Assembly (NCBI RefSeq): GCF_006489205.2
Contig: NZ_VFYR02000001.1
Coordinates: 546,563-610,562, forward strand
DNA length: 64,000 bases
Source of the DNA: Brevibacterium sp. XM4083
GTDB lineage: Bacteria > Actinomycetota > Actinomycetes > Actinomycetales > Brevibacteriaceae
Direction: 5' to 3'
Below the pieces are notes generated by a model. It was not told the DNA's origin. It did not search any database and saw only the letters and a list, made by a program, of their open reading frames with translations. The translations under genes and the position numbers were made by a program. Below are positions 1 to 9,226 of this stretch, in pieces; position 1 is the first letter of the stretch; each line of letters opens with the position of its first letter.

Positions 1-410
1 GCATACGAGGTCAGCTTCGTGCGCGCCTGCGCGATCGGCAGCCACACGGCCTCATCGACCTCCCGGCGGTTGAGCGGCGCGAACGTCGCCTCCCCCTTGA
101 CCTGAGCCGACCAGTAGAAGACCTTCTTGAGGTTGCGCCCGCCGACCATGTATTCGGCCGTCGGCAGCGGGACCCCGAGCTGGATCTCGAAGCCCGTCTC
201 CTCCCTGACCTCGCGGATCGCGGCCTCCGGCAGCGTCTCCCCGGGTTCGACCTTGCCCTTGGGCCACGACCAGTCGTTGTAGCGGGGCCGGTGGATGAGG
301 GCGACCTCGATGCCCTCGGCGCCGTTGCGCCAGCACACCGCGCCGGCGGCGAGGATGTCGGCGGTGACCCGCGATGATGCCTGCGCGGAATCGACCGTCG
401 AAGGGCTCAC
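1..410 (-). CDS. mutT1: Nudix hydrolase, MutT1-like (5'-truncated view: C-terminus runs off the window)
   Basis: Hydrolyses nucleoside diphosphate-X bonds; the mycobacterial relative MutT1 acts on oxidised nucleotides and dinucleoside polyphosphates and carries a C-terminal histidine-phosphatase domain, which would lie outside the window here. About 136 residues are visible. A Nudix box runs from about residue 52 (GKVEPGET) to REVREETG at 66-73, with the metal-binding RE..EE intact. I start it at GTG 410 because this overlaps the ppk stop as GTGA and GGAGAGGA lies just upstream. The ppk-mutT1 order is the mycobacterial one. Substrate is inferred from context only. Confidence 0.85.
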   Translation of the reverse strand, partial: MSPSTVDSAQASSRVTADILAAGAVCWRNGAEGIEVALIHRPRYNDWSWPKGKVEPGETLPEAAIREVREETGFEIQLGVPLPTAEYMVGGRNLKKVFYWSAQVKGEATFAPLNRREVDEAVWLPIAQARTKLTSY

Positions 411-2551
411 GCGTCCTCTCCGATCAGACGGCGCTTGCGGTGTCGGCGGATGAGCTCCGTCTGGTAGTCGGTGAGCTCCGCACCGTCGGGAGCCTGCGTC
501 GACCGCGTCCACACGCCGTCCCCGGCGAGTTCGAACGCCGAGGTGGTCGGGGCGAACGCGAGGTCGAAGAGTTCGATGATCTCCGCCTTGTGATTCGGGG
601 CGACGAGTTCGATGAGCGTCTCGACGCGCCGGTCGAGGTTGCGGTGCATCATGTCCGCCGAGCCGATGTAGACGATCGGGTCGCCGCCGTTGCCGAAGAC
701 GAACGCCCGCGAATGCTCGAGGAACCGGCCGAGAACGGAGCGGACGGTGATGTTCTCACTCAGTCCCGGGATACCCGGGCGCAGAGCGCAGATCCCGCGG
801 ACGAAGACCTCGACCTTCACCCCGGCCCGCGAGGCCCGGTAGAGGGCGTCGATGATCGCCTCGTCGACGATCGAGTTCACCTTGATCCGCACACAGCCCT
901 CACCGCCGGACTCCGCGATCCCGATCTCGGATTCGATGAGCTCGATGAGGCCGGCCCGGACGCGCGTGGGGGCGACGAGGAGACGGGAGTACTCGGCCCG
1001 CGGGGCGTAGCCGGAGAGCTGGTTGAACAGCTTCGTGAGGTCGTCGGCGACAGCCTTGTCCTTCGTCAGCAGGCCGAAGTCCTCGTAGAGGCGCGCGGTC
1101 TTCGGATGGTAGTTGCCGGTCCCGACGTGGCAGTAGCGGGCCAGCCCCTCGGCCTCCTGCCGGACGACGAGGGAGAGCTTCGCGTGGGTCTTGAGCCCGA
1201 CGATGCCGTAGACGACGTGGACGCCGGCGCGTTCGAGCTTGCGGGCCCACGTGATGTTGGCCTCCTCGTCGAACCGGGCCTTGATCTCGACGACGGCGAG
1301 GACCTGGATGCCCGACTGGGCGGCGTCGACGAGGGCGTCGATGATCGGCGAGTCCCCGGAGGTGCGGTAGAGCGTCTGCTTGATCGCGAGCACGTTCTTG
1401 TCTGCCGCCGCCTGCTCGAGGAACGCCTGGACGCTCGTGGAGAACGAGTCGTAGGGGTGGTGTAGGAGGATGTCCCGGCTCGACACGGCGGCGAACACGT
1501 CGACCTGGTCGCTCGATTCGCGCAGCGAGAGGTCCTTGTTCATCTGCGGGACCATCTTCGGGAAGTGGAGGTCGTCGCGCGGGACATCGGCGATGTCGGC
1601 CATCCCGGAGAGGTCGAGCGGGGTGGGCAGCTGGTAGATCTCGGACTCGTCGATGCCGAGTTCGTCCTTGAGCATCTCCCGCACCCGGGGGTGGATGTCC
1701 TCGGTGATCTCGACGCGCACCGCCGGACCGAAGCGACGGCGCAGCAGCTCCTTCTCGAGGGCCTTGAGGAGGTTCTCCGCGTCGTCCTCCTCGACCTCGA
1801 GGTCCTCGTTGCGAGTGACGCGGAACGTCGAGTGGTGGATGACCTCCATGCCCTCGAACAGGGCGTCGAGGTGGGCGGCGATGATGTCCTCGAGCGCGAC
1901 GAAGCGGGCGGGGACGTCGCGTCCGGCGGGTCGGTCGGTCGCCTCGGCGACATTGAAGAACCGGGGCAGACGCGGGGGCACCTTGACCCGGGCGAAGAGC
2001 TCCTTGCCGGAGTCCGGGTAGCGCAGCAGCACGCCGAGGTTGAGCGAGAGCCCGGAGATGTAGGGGAACGGGTGCGCGGGATCGACGGCGAGCGGGGTGA
2101 GGACGGGGTAGACGTGCCCGGCGAAGAACTCGTCGACGCGGGCGCGCTCGGACTCGGTGAGCTCGTCCATCGAGACCTTCGTGATCGCCTCGGCGTCGAG
2201 GAGCGGGCCGATCTCGTTCTTCAGCAGCTCCGCGTGCCGGGTCATGAGCTCATGCGCCCGGATGTTGATCGCGTGCATGACCTGCTGGGGCATGCGTCCG
2301 GTGACCGTGGGCACGGCGAGGCCGGTGTTGATGCGGCGCTTGAGCCCGGCGACGCGGACCATGAAGAACTCGTCGAGGTTCGTCGCGAAGATCGAGAGGA
2401 AGCGCACGCGTTCGAGCAGCGGCACCTCGGGGTCGGAGGCGAGGTCGAGGACGCGTTCGTTGAAGGCGAGCCAGCTCAGCTCCCGGTCGAGGAAGCGGTC
2501 TTCGGGGGAGGGCAGGTCGAGGTCCTGCCCGGCGGCGATGACGTCATACAT
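407..2551 (-). CDS. ppk1: Polyphosphate kinase 1
   Basis: Makes inorganic polyphosphate reversibly from ATP. The protein is 714 residues, normal for the family. The N-terminal region contains [16 protein letters not shown], typical of PPK1. The autophosphorylated histidine of the family corresponds to H456 in [11 protein letters not shown], followed by [11 protein letters not shown]; a second conserved histidine is H636 in [15 protein letters not shown] chose ATG 2551 rather than the longer reading because AGGAG sits a few bases upstream and the start overlaps the mshD stop by 8 bp. It is third in the glnR-mshD-ppk-mutT1 run and is probably translationally coupled to mshD. Confidence 0.95.
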   Translation of the reverse strand: MYDVIAAGQDLDLPSPEDRFLDRELSWLAFNERVLDLASDPEVPLLERVRFLSIFATNLDEFFMVRVAGLKRRINTGLAVPTVTGRMPQQVMHAINIRAHELMTRHAELLKNEIGPLLDAEAITKVSMDELTESERARVDEFFAGHVYPVLTPLAVDPAHPFPYISGLSLNLGVLLRYPDSGKELFARVKVPPRLPRFFNVAEATDRPAGRDVPARFVALEDIIAAHLDALFEGMEVIHHSTFRVTRNEDLEVEEDDAENLLKALEKELLRRRFGPAVRVEITEDIHPRVREMLKDELGIDESEIYQLPTPLDLSGMADIADVPRDDLHFPKMVPQMNKDLSLRESSDQVDVFAAVSSRDILLHHPYDSFSTSVQAFLEQAAADKNVLAIKQTLYRTSGDSPIIDALVDAAQSGIQVLAVVEIKARFDEEANITWARKLERAGVHVVYGIVGLKTHAKLSLVVRQEAEGLARYCHVGTGNYHPKTARLYEDFGLLTKDKAVADDLTKLFNQLSGYAPRAEYSRLLVAPTRVRAGLIELIESEIGIAESGGEGCVRIKVNSIVDEAIIDALYRASRAGVKVEVFVRGICALRPGIPGLSENITVRSVLGRFLEHSRAFVFGNGGDPIVYIGSADMMHRNLDRRVETLIELVAPNHKAEIIELFDLAFAPTTSAFELAGDGVWTRSTQAPDGAELTDYQTELIRRHRKRRLIGEDA

Positions 2552-3560
2552 CCAACTGCTCCTGGGTGCTCTGAGCCGGTGTGGCCGGCGCATACGACAC
2601 ATGCGCCACCGCGACGTGGAATCCCAGCCGCTCGTACAAGCCTAGCGCCGGGGCGTTGTCCGATTCGACGTAGAGCTCGATCGCGGTCGCCCCGGCTGCG
2701 ACCATCCGCCGCATGCCCTCGACCGTGAGCGCCCGGCCGACCCCCTTGGCATGGACGCCGGGGTCGACTCCGACGACGAAGACCTCGCCGAGGCGGTCGC
2801 CCGAGTCCGTGTCCGTGAGCTTCGTCTCATGGAAGCCGATGACGGTGTCGGTGCCGTCGACGCTGCGGGAGGCGATGACCACGGTTGCGGGATCGAAGCC
2901 GGCGGCGCCGACGATGGTCTCGATGTCGTCGAGCGTCTGGTGGCCCTGCTCGGGGTGCCAGTCGAAGGCGGCGTTGTTGACCCGCAGCCACCCGGCTTCA
3001 TCGCCCGGGGCGAACGAGCGGATCGTCACGCCGTCGGGCGGTGCGGCCGTCGGAAGGTCGTCGAGCGTGAGGTCGGGGTCGGTGCGCATCTGATAGAGCA
3101 CCCGGTCGCGGCTGAGGCCGTGCCGGGCGGCGAGATGCCGGGCGGCCGGGTCGTCGCCGTGCGACCAGCACCAGGCGCTCGGCTCCTCGGCGAAGATCGC
3201 GGTGAGCAGGGCCTCACCGTAGCCGCGCCCGCGGTGGTCGGGGTCGATGAGGAACTCCGCGGCGTGCCTCTCCCCCTGCCGGGCCCGGATGCCGAAGCCG
3301 ATGAGCGGGGCGGCTGGGTCGCCGTCGGCGGTCGACGCTGGGTCGCCGTCGGCGGCGGCCGGGTCGGCGTAGACGCGCCACACGCTCGAGGCGGTCTGGG
3401 CATCGTGGGCGGTGTCCTCACCGGTGGCGATCGCGAGCAGACCGCCGGAGATCTCCGCCGCCCCGTCGTGGGCGGTGACGCGATCGAGGAAGGCCAGCTC
3501 CGCCTCGGCGACGGTGTCGATCGGGGTGCCGGTGACGGCTCCGCTCGCGACGATTCTCAT
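2544..3560 (-). CDS. mshD: Mycothiol synthase (acetyl-CoA:Cys-GlcN-Ins acetyltransferase)
   Basis: Last step of mycothiol synthesis: acetylates the cysteine amine of Cys-GlcN-Ins. The 338-residue protein has the expected two tandem GNAT domains: an N-terminal one ending near [16 protein letters not shown], and a C-terminal one with the acetyl-CoA loop [16 protein letters not shown] and [21 protein letters not shown] 3560 overlaps the upstream glnR stop as ATGA. The N-terminal half contains a small in-frame duplication (DGDPAS / DGDPAAP) from a 24-bp offset repeat at 3313-3355. Adjacent to glnR as in Mycobacterium tuberculosis. Confidence 0.93.
   Translation of the reverse strand: MRIVASGAVTGTPIDTVAEAELAFLDRVTAHDGAAEISGGLLAIATGEDTAHDAQTASSVWRVYADPAAADGDPASTADGDPAAPLIGFGIRARQGERHAAEFLIDPDHRGRGYGEALLTAIFAEEPSAWCWSHGDDPAARHLAARHGLSRDRVLYQMRTDPDLTLDDLPTAAPPDGVTIRSFAPGDEAGWLRVNNAAFDWHPEQGHQTLDDIETIVGAAGFDPATVVIASRSVDGTDTVIGFHETKLTDTDSGDRLGEVFVVGVDPGVHAKGVGRALTVEGMRRMVAAGATAIELYVESDNAPALGLYERLGFHVAVAHVSYAPATPAQSTQEQLDV
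3313..3355. repeat. In-frame duplication in mshD
   Basis: A 19-bp word occurs exactly at 3313-3331 and again at 3337-3355, offset 24 bp (8 codons). It encodes an Asp/Pro/Ala-rich segment between conserved GNAT elements. Confidence 0.8.
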
Positions 3561-4390
3561 GCACTCATCTCCGTGTCTCTGGTCGGGGTCTCTGCGGCTG
3601 CGGGTTCGGCGTCCTCGGTCTCGTCCTCCTCGGCGCCGGCGTCGGGGCTGAAGCGGTAGCCGACGTTGCGGACGGTGTGGATCGCGTTCTCGAGGTCCTT
3701 GCCGAGCTTCGCCCGCAGCCGGCGAACGTGGACGTCGACGGTGCGGGTGCCCCCGTAGTAGTCGTCGCCCCAAACGCCGAGGAGGATCTCGTCGCGGGTG
3801 AATACGCGCTCGGGGTGCATCGCGAAGAACTTGAGCAGGGAGAACTCCCGGTAGGTGAGGTCGAGCGCGCGGCCGCCGAGGTCGGCGGTGAACGAAGTCT
3901 CGTCGATGCGCAGCGCGCCGCTGACGACGACCATCGGCTCACCGTTCTCGTTCCAGCCGCTCGCCGCCCCCGACCCGTTCGCCCCGGGACCGCCGGTGCC
4001 GAGCTCGGCCCCCGCGCGGATCGCGCCCGGCAAGCCCGCGGTGCCGGTGCGGTCACGGGCCAGCCGCAGCCGGGCCTCCACCTCGGCGGGGCCGGCCGTG
4101 GAGAGGAGGATGTCGGTGACGGCCCACCGCGCCGATGCCGTGGCCAGCCCGCCTTCGCTGAGGACGACGATGATCGGCAGGCGCAGGCCCGCGGTTTCGA
4201 GCGCTGCGGCGATCCGTGGGGCGAGGGAGAGGTCGAGGCACGCGTCGACGAGGGCGACCTCGGCGTCGGTCGTCGTCGCAGCCAGCATGTCGAGGCCGAT
4301 GCGCTCGACGTGATGGCCGAGGTATTCGAGGGACTGCGGAACGAGTGGCGTCGCCGGGTCGAGGGCGGGGCAGATGTGCAGGATCCTCAT
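3557..4390 (-). CDS. glnR: GlnR-type orphan OmpR/PhoB-family regulator
   Basis: Likely regulator of nitrogen assimilation genes. The 277-residue protein has a degenerate receiver domain (residues about 1-115) and a C-terminal winged helix (about 165-250) with [27 protein letters not shown] and [15 protein letters not shown]. The segment [19 protein letters not shown] matches what I recall of mycobacterial and streptomycete GlnR, whose receiver works without ordinary phosphotransfer, and no partner kinase is adjacent here. A Gly/Ala-rich linker separates the domains. It leads an operon overlapping mshD by 4 bp, so redox, polyphosphate and nitrogen functions may share a transcript. Confidence 0.83.
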   Translation of the reverse strand: MRILHICPALDPATPLVPQSLEYLGHHVERIGLDMLAATTTDAEVALVDACLDLSLAPRIAAALETAGLRLPIIVVLSEGGLATASARWAVTDILLSTAGPAEVEARLRLARDRTGTAGLPGAIRAGAELGTGGPGANGSGAASGWNENGEPMVVVSGALRIDETSFTADLGGRALDLTYREFSLLKFFAMHPERVFTRDEILLGVWGDDYYGGTRTVDVHVRRLRAKLGKDLENAIHTVRNVGYRFSPDAGAEEDETEDAEPAAAETPTRDTEMSA

Positions 4391-4582
4391 GCTCTGCCTG
4401 CCCCCTGTGGTCTTCCGTGTTCGGCTTGAGGGAGAGTATATCGAGCGTGCTCAGCCGGGTGCGAGGCGTCCCGTCATTCGGCGGTCGGCGGCATTATTCG
4501 CGGTGGGTGCCGACGGCGGACAGACGGCGGCCGAGCGGTGCGGGAATCGTCGCACGCCGGGCCGATAGGGCACGATAGATGA

Positions 4583-5386
4583 GTGATCAGATGGATACGA
4601 GTAGCAGTCGCGCTTGCCCTCGCCGTCGCCCTGAGCGGGTCGGTGTACTGGGGCTACACGCTCTTCCTGCTCGCGACGGGGCTCATCGTCCTCGGCGTCT
4701 CCTACGGCTGGCCGCGGCTGACGGACTCCCCGCAGCCGCGTGCGACCTCGATCATGCTCGCGCTCTTCGGCTTCGCGGGCCTCTTCGCCGCATGGCGTGA
4801 CGACTCCGCCCCCTACCTCGACTGGCTGCCGGTGCTCGCCGGCCTCGGACTGCTGTGGACCTTCGTCCAGAACCTCACCCGCGGCATGGGCGCCTCGGAC
4901 GCCGTGGCGAACGTGTCCGCGCAGGTCGCCGGCGTCGTCATCGTCCTCTCCGCGAGCACATGGGTGGCGGCGGCGACGGTGCCCGGCGACAAGCAGGTCA
5001 TCGTCGTCGGCCTCGCCGCCCTCATCATCGCCGAATGCATGACCGCGCTGCCGTGGCCGGCGATCTACACCTCGCCGCTCGCGGTGGCGATGGCGACGGC
5101 GAGCGCGGGGATCGTGTCCGTGCTCGTCCTCGATTCGACGATCGGGCTGCCGATCGCCCTCGTCCTCGGCGCCGTCATGGGCCTCCTCGTCGCCGGTGTC
5201 GACCGGATGCTCGGACTCATCGCGTACGCGAGGTACCAGGCGACGAACCTCGAGCTCGCGCAGAACCTCGCGGCCAAGCGCAACGTCGAGAAGGCCCGCA
5301 GCTTCGCCGTCCAGCTCGCCCTCGGCGCCACCCCCATCGCCCTCGGCGGTGTCGTCGTCTACGCCCTCGAGCGCATCGCCCTCTAG
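4583..5386 (+). CDS. Polytopic membrane protein of unknown function
   Basis: I do not recognise the family. The 267-residue protein is mostly hydrophobic, with about seven or eight predicted membrane segments. A hydrophilic stretch rich in charged residues and alanine (about 212-240, RYQATNLELAQNLAAKRNVEKA) precedes a final membrane helix. GTG 4583 is the start preferred here; an overlapping ATG at 4579 is in another frame that lacks coherent protein. It is divergent from glnR across 192 bp. Confidence 0.75.
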   Translation: MIRWIRVAVALALAVALSGSVYWGYTLFLLATGLIVLGVSYGWPRLTDSPQPRATSIMLALFGFAGLFAAWRDDSAPYLDWLPVLAGLGLLWTFVQNLTRGMGASDAVANVSAQVAGVVIVLSASTWVAAATVPGDKQVIVVGLAALIIAECMTALPWPAIYTSPLAVAMATASAGIVSVLVLDSTIGLPIALVLGAVMGLLVAGVDRMLGLIAYARYQATNLELAQNLAAKRNVEKARSFAVQLALGATPIALGGVVVYALERIAL

Positions 5387-5447
5387 TGCCGCCTCCACCG
5401 ACAGCCGTGCGGGGGAGAGCGGTTGGCTGAGGTCAGGGACGGGACTG

Positions 5448-5460
5448 TAGACTCGACGGC
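5448..5460 (+). promoter_or_regulatory. Leaderless promoter of the 39-residue ORF
   Basis: TAGACT at 5448-5453 is a good actinobacterial -10 (TANNNT). Exactly seven bases separate it from the ATG at 5461, so transcription probably starts at the start codon. TTGGCT at 5423-5428 is a possible -35 (19-bp spacer). Confidence 0.55.
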
Positions 5461-5580
5461 ATGGAAGAAAACCTCGTGCTTCTCGAAATCGTCTTCTCCG
5501 GACTCGTCGGCGTTGCCGCCCTCGGCGCCCTCGGCGTCGCGTACAAGGTCGTCAAGTCCCTCATCGTCGTGAATCGCTGA
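5461..5580 (+). CDS. 39-residue single-span membrane peptide
   Basis: Reads MEENLVLLEIV followed by a Gly/Ala/Val-rich hydrophobic helix and a Lys/Arg-containing C-terminus ending VNR. The topology is one membrane helix with an acidic N-terminus and a basic cytoplasmic tail. It has its own -10 placed for leaderless expression and lies 5 bp before the nitrobindin-like gene, so it is likely real and co-transcribed with it. Function unknown. Confidence 0.6.
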   Translation: MEENLVLLEIVFSGLVGVAALGALGVAYKVVKSLIVVNR

Positions 5581-5585
5581 AACCC

Positions 5586-6185
5586 ATGATCGAGATCGAC
5601 GCCTCCGTCAACCCGGAACTCGTTCCCCTCTCGTGGCTCATCGGCTCGTGGGAAGGCGTCGGCGTCGTCGGATACGCCGACACCCCTGAGAAGCAGTTCG
5701 GCCAGCGCATCGACTTCGTCGCGCACCCGGGAACCCCGTACCTCCAGTACACCGCGCATGCGTGGCTGCTCACCGAGGAGGGCGAGCTCGACGCGACGCT
5801 GACCCTGGAGACCGGCATCTGGCAGCTCGTGCGGCCCCGCGACAACGGCGACGTCGGACCGGGCATGCTCGTGCCCACCGAGGAGCCCAGCTTCACCTCG
5901 GCGGCGGCCGTCGAGACCCTGCGGACGAACGACGACGCCTTCGAGATCGAAGCCGAGATCGTCCACCCGCACGGTGTCATGGAGCTCTACGCCGGCTACG
6001 TCAAGGGCCCGCGCATCGACCTCTCCACCGACGTCGTCGCCCGGACGAAGACCGCGAAGGAGTACACCGCCTCGACGCGGATGTACGGACTCGTCGGCGG
6101 CGAACTCATGTGGGCGTGGGACATGGCCGCCCTCGGCCACGAACTCGCCACCCACTCCTCGGCGAGGCTGAAGAAGCTCAGCTGA
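5586..6185 (+). CDS. Nitrobindin-like haem-binding beta-barrel (FABP-like, DUF1794)
   Basis: Members bind haem b in a beta-barrel and react with nitric oxide or peroxynitrite. The 199-residue protein carries the N-terminal family signature LIGSWEGVGVVGY at about 18-30, and a C-terminal LGHELATHSSARLKK that contains the histidine region used as haem ligand in mycobacterial and plant nitrobindins. It is followed after 1 bp by the YgfZ-like gene, so the two are co-transcribed. Cytoplasmic; no signal peptide. The upstream ribosome site is weak, consistent with read-through from the 39-codon gene. Confidence 0.85.
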   Translation: MIEIDASVNPELVPLSWLIGSWEGVGVVGYADTPEKQFGQRIDFVAHPGTPYLQYTAHAWLLTEEGELDATLTLETGIWQLVRPRDNGDVGPGMLVPTEEPSFTSAAAVETLRTNDDAFEIEAEIVHPHGVMELYAGYVKGPRIDLSTDVVARTKTAKEYTASTRMYGLVGGELMWAWDMAALGHELATHSSARLKKLS

Positions 6186-6186
6186 G

Positions 6187-7362
6187 ATGACCGGGAACCC
6201 GACTCCGGACCCAGACACCGCGACACCCCCGCGCCCTTCCTCGCTGCCGCGCGGACTGAGCTCGTCCGCGGTCCTCGGCACAGGTGACCTGGCGCAGACC
6301 CCGATGCACTACGGTGAGCCGCTGCGCGAGCAGCGGGCGCTCGCCGAACGCGGCGCGATCGTCGACCTCGCCCACGTCCGCGTCCTCCGCCTCACCGGCG
6401 CCGACCGGCTCACCTGGCTCAACTCGATCACCACGCAGAAGCTCGACACCCTGGCCCCGGGGATCGCGACCGAGACCCTCGTCCTCGACCCCAACGGGCG
6501 CATCGAGGGCTGGCTCAAGCTCATCGACGACGGCGAAGCGCTGTGGGCGCTCAGCGATCTGCGCACCGATGAGACCCTCGACTTCCTCCGCCGCATGGTC
6601 TTCATGATGCGGGTGACGATTGAGGACGTCAGCGCCGACTTCCAGGCGATCGGCGCGATCCGCGCCCTGCCCGAGGCCCTGCCCGTGACGCAGGTCTGGG
6701 CCGATCCGTGGCCGCACATCGGCACCGGATCCGCCTCCTACGCCGAGGTGGACCTCGGACTTGATGTCGCCGGCAGTGAGCACCCTGGCCTCGAGACCCC
6801 CTTCGTCATCGGCATCGTTGCCCGCGCGGAGCTCGCGACCACCTCGGCGAGCGAGTTCCGGATGGCCGGTTTCGACTCCTGGGAGGCCCTGCGCGTGGCC
6901 GCGTGGCGGCCGGGACGCAGCGAGATCGACCACAAGTCGCTCGTCGGCGAGCTCGACCTGCTCCGCACCTCCGTCCACCTCGCGAAGGGCTGCTACCGCG
7001 GTCAGGAGGCGGTGGCCCGGGTCCACAACCTCGGACAGCCGCCTCGGCGCCTCGTCTTCGTCCACCTCGACGGGTCGGGGCACATCCATCCCGACCCCGG
7101 CGCCGAGGTGATGAGCACCGTGCGCGGCAATGAGCGTCCCGTCGGGGAGCTCACCTCGGTGGCCCAGCACTACGAGCTCGGGCCGATCGGCCTCGCCGTC
7201 GTCAAGCGCACCGTCGCCGCCGACGCCCCGCTCACCGTCGACCTCGGCGAGGGCGGGATCGTCACCGGGGCGCAGGAGATCATCGTCGCCCCCGAACGCG
7301 GACACGAACGCAGCCTGCCGGGGCGGAACAAGGATGTCGACATGCGGAATCAGCACCGCTGA
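6187..7362 (+). CDS. ygfZ: YgfZ/GcvT-family folate-binding protein
   Basis: The family supports folate-dependent maintenance of iron-sulfur enzymes and tRNA modification. The 391-residue protein contains the hallmark KGCYRGQE motif at about residues 267-274, following the GcvT-like aminomethyltransferase fold (LTGADRLTWLNSITTQ, VLDPNGRIEGW). It is longer than Escherichia coli YgfZ, as usual for actinobacteria. Its ATG follows the nitrobindin-like stop by one base, suggesting coupling. Confidence 0.88.
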   Translation: MTGNPTPDPDTATPPRPSSLPRGLSSSAVLGTGDLAQTPMHYGEPLREQRALAERGAIVDLAHVRVLRLTGADRLTWLNSITTQKLDTLAPGIATETLVLDPNGRIEGWLKLIDDGEALWALSDLRTDETLDFLRRMVFMMRVTIEDVSADFQAIGAIRALPEALPVTQVWADPWPHIGTGSASYAEVDLGLDVAGSEHPGLETPFVIGIVARAELATTSASEFRMAGFDSWEALRVAAWRPGRSEIDHKSLVGELDLLRTSVHLAKGCYRGQEAVARVHNLGQPPRRLVFVHLDGSGHIHPDPGAEVMSTVRGNERPVGELTSVAQHYELGPIGLAVVKRTVAADAPLTVDLGEGGIVTGAQEIIVAPERGHERSLPGRNKDVDMRNQHR

Positions 7363-7379
7363 GCCGGCGGATCGCGTGA

Positions 7380-7399
7380 GGGCGCGAATAAGCGCGCCC
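7380..7399 (+). terminator. Short GC hairpin after the YgfZ-like gene
   Basis: GGGCGCG (7380-7386) pairs with CGCGCCC (7393-7399) around a 6-base AT-rich loop. No T-tract follows, as is common in actinobacteria. Confidence 0.45.
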
Positions 7400-7570
7400 G
7401 ACGACCGCCTCGGTGCGGGGATCAACCGTGCTCAGAGGACGTGCCGGTGACCTGGGAATGACGCCGGTCGCGGCAGGGGCGTGACGACGGATTCCGCACC
7501 TGAGCGGGGCCCTGATTGCGGGTTCTGCTCACCTGCCGGACTCGGAATGACAAGAACCGTCGCCACACTC

Positions 7571-7583
7571 TATTGTTCCCGGT
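7571..7583 (+). promoter_or_regulatory. Leaderless promoter of gabT
   Basis: TATTGT at 7571-7576 followed by exactly seven bases to ATG 7584; no ribosome-binding site lies between them. Confidence 0.5.
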
Positions 7584-8948
7584 ATGACAGCTTTGGAAAT
7601 TGGCGGCGAAGCTCTGCCGCAGGAACGCAAGATCGTCACCGAGATCCCGGGACCGAAGTCCCGTGAGATCGAGGCCCGGCGATCGACCGCCGTCGCGACC
7701 GGCGTCGGATCGAGCCTTCCGGCCTACGTGGTCGCCGCAGGCGGAGGAATCCTCAAGGACGTCGACGGCAATCAGCTCATCGACCTGGGATCCGGCATCG
7801 CCGTGACCACTGCGGGCAACGCGAACCCCCGCGTCGTCAAGGCCGCGACCGAACAGCTCGAGGCGTTCACGCACACGTGCTTCATGGTCAACCCCTACGA
7901 GAGCTACGTTGAGGTCGCCGAGGCGCTCAACCGGCTCACCCCCGGTGACCACGAGAAGCGCACCGTGCTCCTCAACTCCGGCGCCGAGGCGGTCGAGAAC
8001 GCCGTGAAGATCGCCCGCGCGCACACGAACCGTGACGCGGTCGTCGTCTTCGACCACGCGTACCACGGTCGCACCAACCTCACGATGGCGATGACCGCGA
8101 AGGCTCATCCCTACAAGGCCGGGTTCGGCCCGTTCGCCGGTGAAGTCTACCGCGCGCCCATGTCATACCCCTTCCGCGACAACGATGCCGCCGGCACGAA
8201 GGTCAGCGGCGAAGAGGCGGCCAAGCGCGTGATGACGATGATCGACAAGCAGATCGGCGCGGAGAACGTCGCAGCGATCGTCATCGAGCCCATCCAGGGT
8301 GAGGGCGGCTTCATCGTCCCGGCCGAGGGCTTCCTCCCCACCCTCGTCGAGTACGCCCGGGAGAACGGCATCGTCTTCGTCGCCGACGAGGTCCAGGCCG
8401 GCTTCGCCCGCACCGGCAAGATGTTCGCCAGCGAGTGGGAGGAGATCGTCCCCGATCTCATCACCACCGCGAAGGGCATCGCCGGCGGTCTGCCGCTCTC
8501 GGCGGTCACCGGTCGCGCAGAGATCATGGACTCGGTCGGCCCCGGCCGCCTCGGCGGCACCTACGGTGGCAACCCCACCGCGTGTGCGGCTGCCCTCGGC
8601 GCGATCGAGGCGTATGAGAACGACGGTCTCCTCGAGCGGGCGACCGAGATCGGCGAGCTCATCACCGACCGCCTCGTCAAGCTCCAGGACAAGTACCCGG
8701 AGATCGGCGACATCCGCGGCCGCGGGGCGATGGTGGCCGCCGAATTCGTGGGTCGCGACTCGATCGACCCGAACCCGGAACTCGTCAAGGACCTCGCGGC
8801 CTATGCGGCGAAGAACGGCGTCCTCGTCCTCACGACGGGCACGTTCGGCAACGTCCTGCGGTTCCTGCCGCCGCTGACGATCTCCGACGAGCTGCTGAAC
8901 GATGCGTTCGACGTCCTCGAGGCCGGCCTCGCCGAGATCCTCGGCTGA
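7584..8948 (+). CDS. gabT: 4-aminobutyrate aminotransferase (class III PLP)
   Basis: Transfers the amino group of GABA to 2-oxoglutarate, giving succinate semialdehyde. The 454-residue protein has class III signatures: NSGAEAVENAVKIAR, the PLP-stacking region FDHAYHGRT, DEVQAGFARTGK, and the Schiff-base lysine K297 in TTAKGIAGGLPL. It stands alone; no semialdehyde dehydrogenase or GABA permease is adjacent, so its pathway is not organised as a local operon. Other omega-amino acids are possible substrates. Confidence 0.9.
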   Translation: MTALEIGGEALPQERKIVTEIPGPKSREIEARRSTAVATGVGSSLPAYVVAAGGGILKDVDGNQLIDLGSGIAVTTAGNANPRVVKAATEQLEAFTHTCFMVNPYESYVEVAEALNRLTPGDHEKRTVLLNSGAEAVENAVKIARAHTNRDAVVVFDHAYHGRTNLTMAMTAKAHPYKAGFGPFAGEVYRAPMSYPFRDNDAAGTKVSGEEAAKRVMTMIDKQIGAENVAAIVIEPIQGEGGFIVPAEGFLPTLVEYARENGIVFVADEVQAGFARTGKMFASEWEEIVPDLITTAKGIAGGLPLSAVTGRAEIMDSVGPGRLGGTYGGNPTACAAALGAIEAYENDGLLERATEIGELITDRLVKLQDKYPEIGDIRGRGAMVAAEFVGRDSIDPNPELVKDLAAYAAKNGVLVLTTGTFGNVLRFLPPLTISDELLNDAFDVLEAGLAEILG

Positions 8949-9098
8949 CACCCGTTCGGCGGCTGCGGCGGTGACGGCGGCGGCGGTGTACGTCGCGTCG
9001 CCGCTGTCCGGCACGGCGCTGCTCGGGGCGGCGGCGGTGAACGTCGTTTCGGCCGCTGTCCGACGCAGCGCTGTCCGCAGCTGAATGACTGCCCCTGT

Positions 9099-9180
9099 CA
9101 CGACCCTGCTCACCCGGACTCCCCGTGGAGGCCTCACCGGCCCGCCATGGGGAGACCACACCGGTGTGAGCAGGGTCGTG
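9099..9180. repeat. 82-bp element with perfect 15-bp terminal inverted repeats
   Basis: CACGACCCTGCTCAC at 9099-9113 is exactly complementary to 9166-9180. The 52-bp interior carries further complementary blocks (CCGG, CCCC against GGGG, CCGG), so the whole can fold into one long hairpin. It lies between gabT and the sensor kinase gene. It may be a terminator, an operator or a small non-autonomous element. The 12-mer GTGAGCAGGGTC in the right arm recurs at 13949-13960. Confidence 0.8.
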
Positions 9181-9226
9181 TGCGCTCTTCCTGCGAATTC
9201 GCCGCAAATGTAGGACACTTATAGTC

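Noticed and set aside
374..1465. Plus-strand open frames opposite ppk
   Set aside because: Antisense shadows; ppk motifs on the minus strand are unambiguous.
9099..9180. Small transposable element (MITE)
   Set aside because: The 15-bp ends are perfect, but no flanking target duplication is visible and only part of one arm recurs in the window. Recorded as an inverted repeat only.
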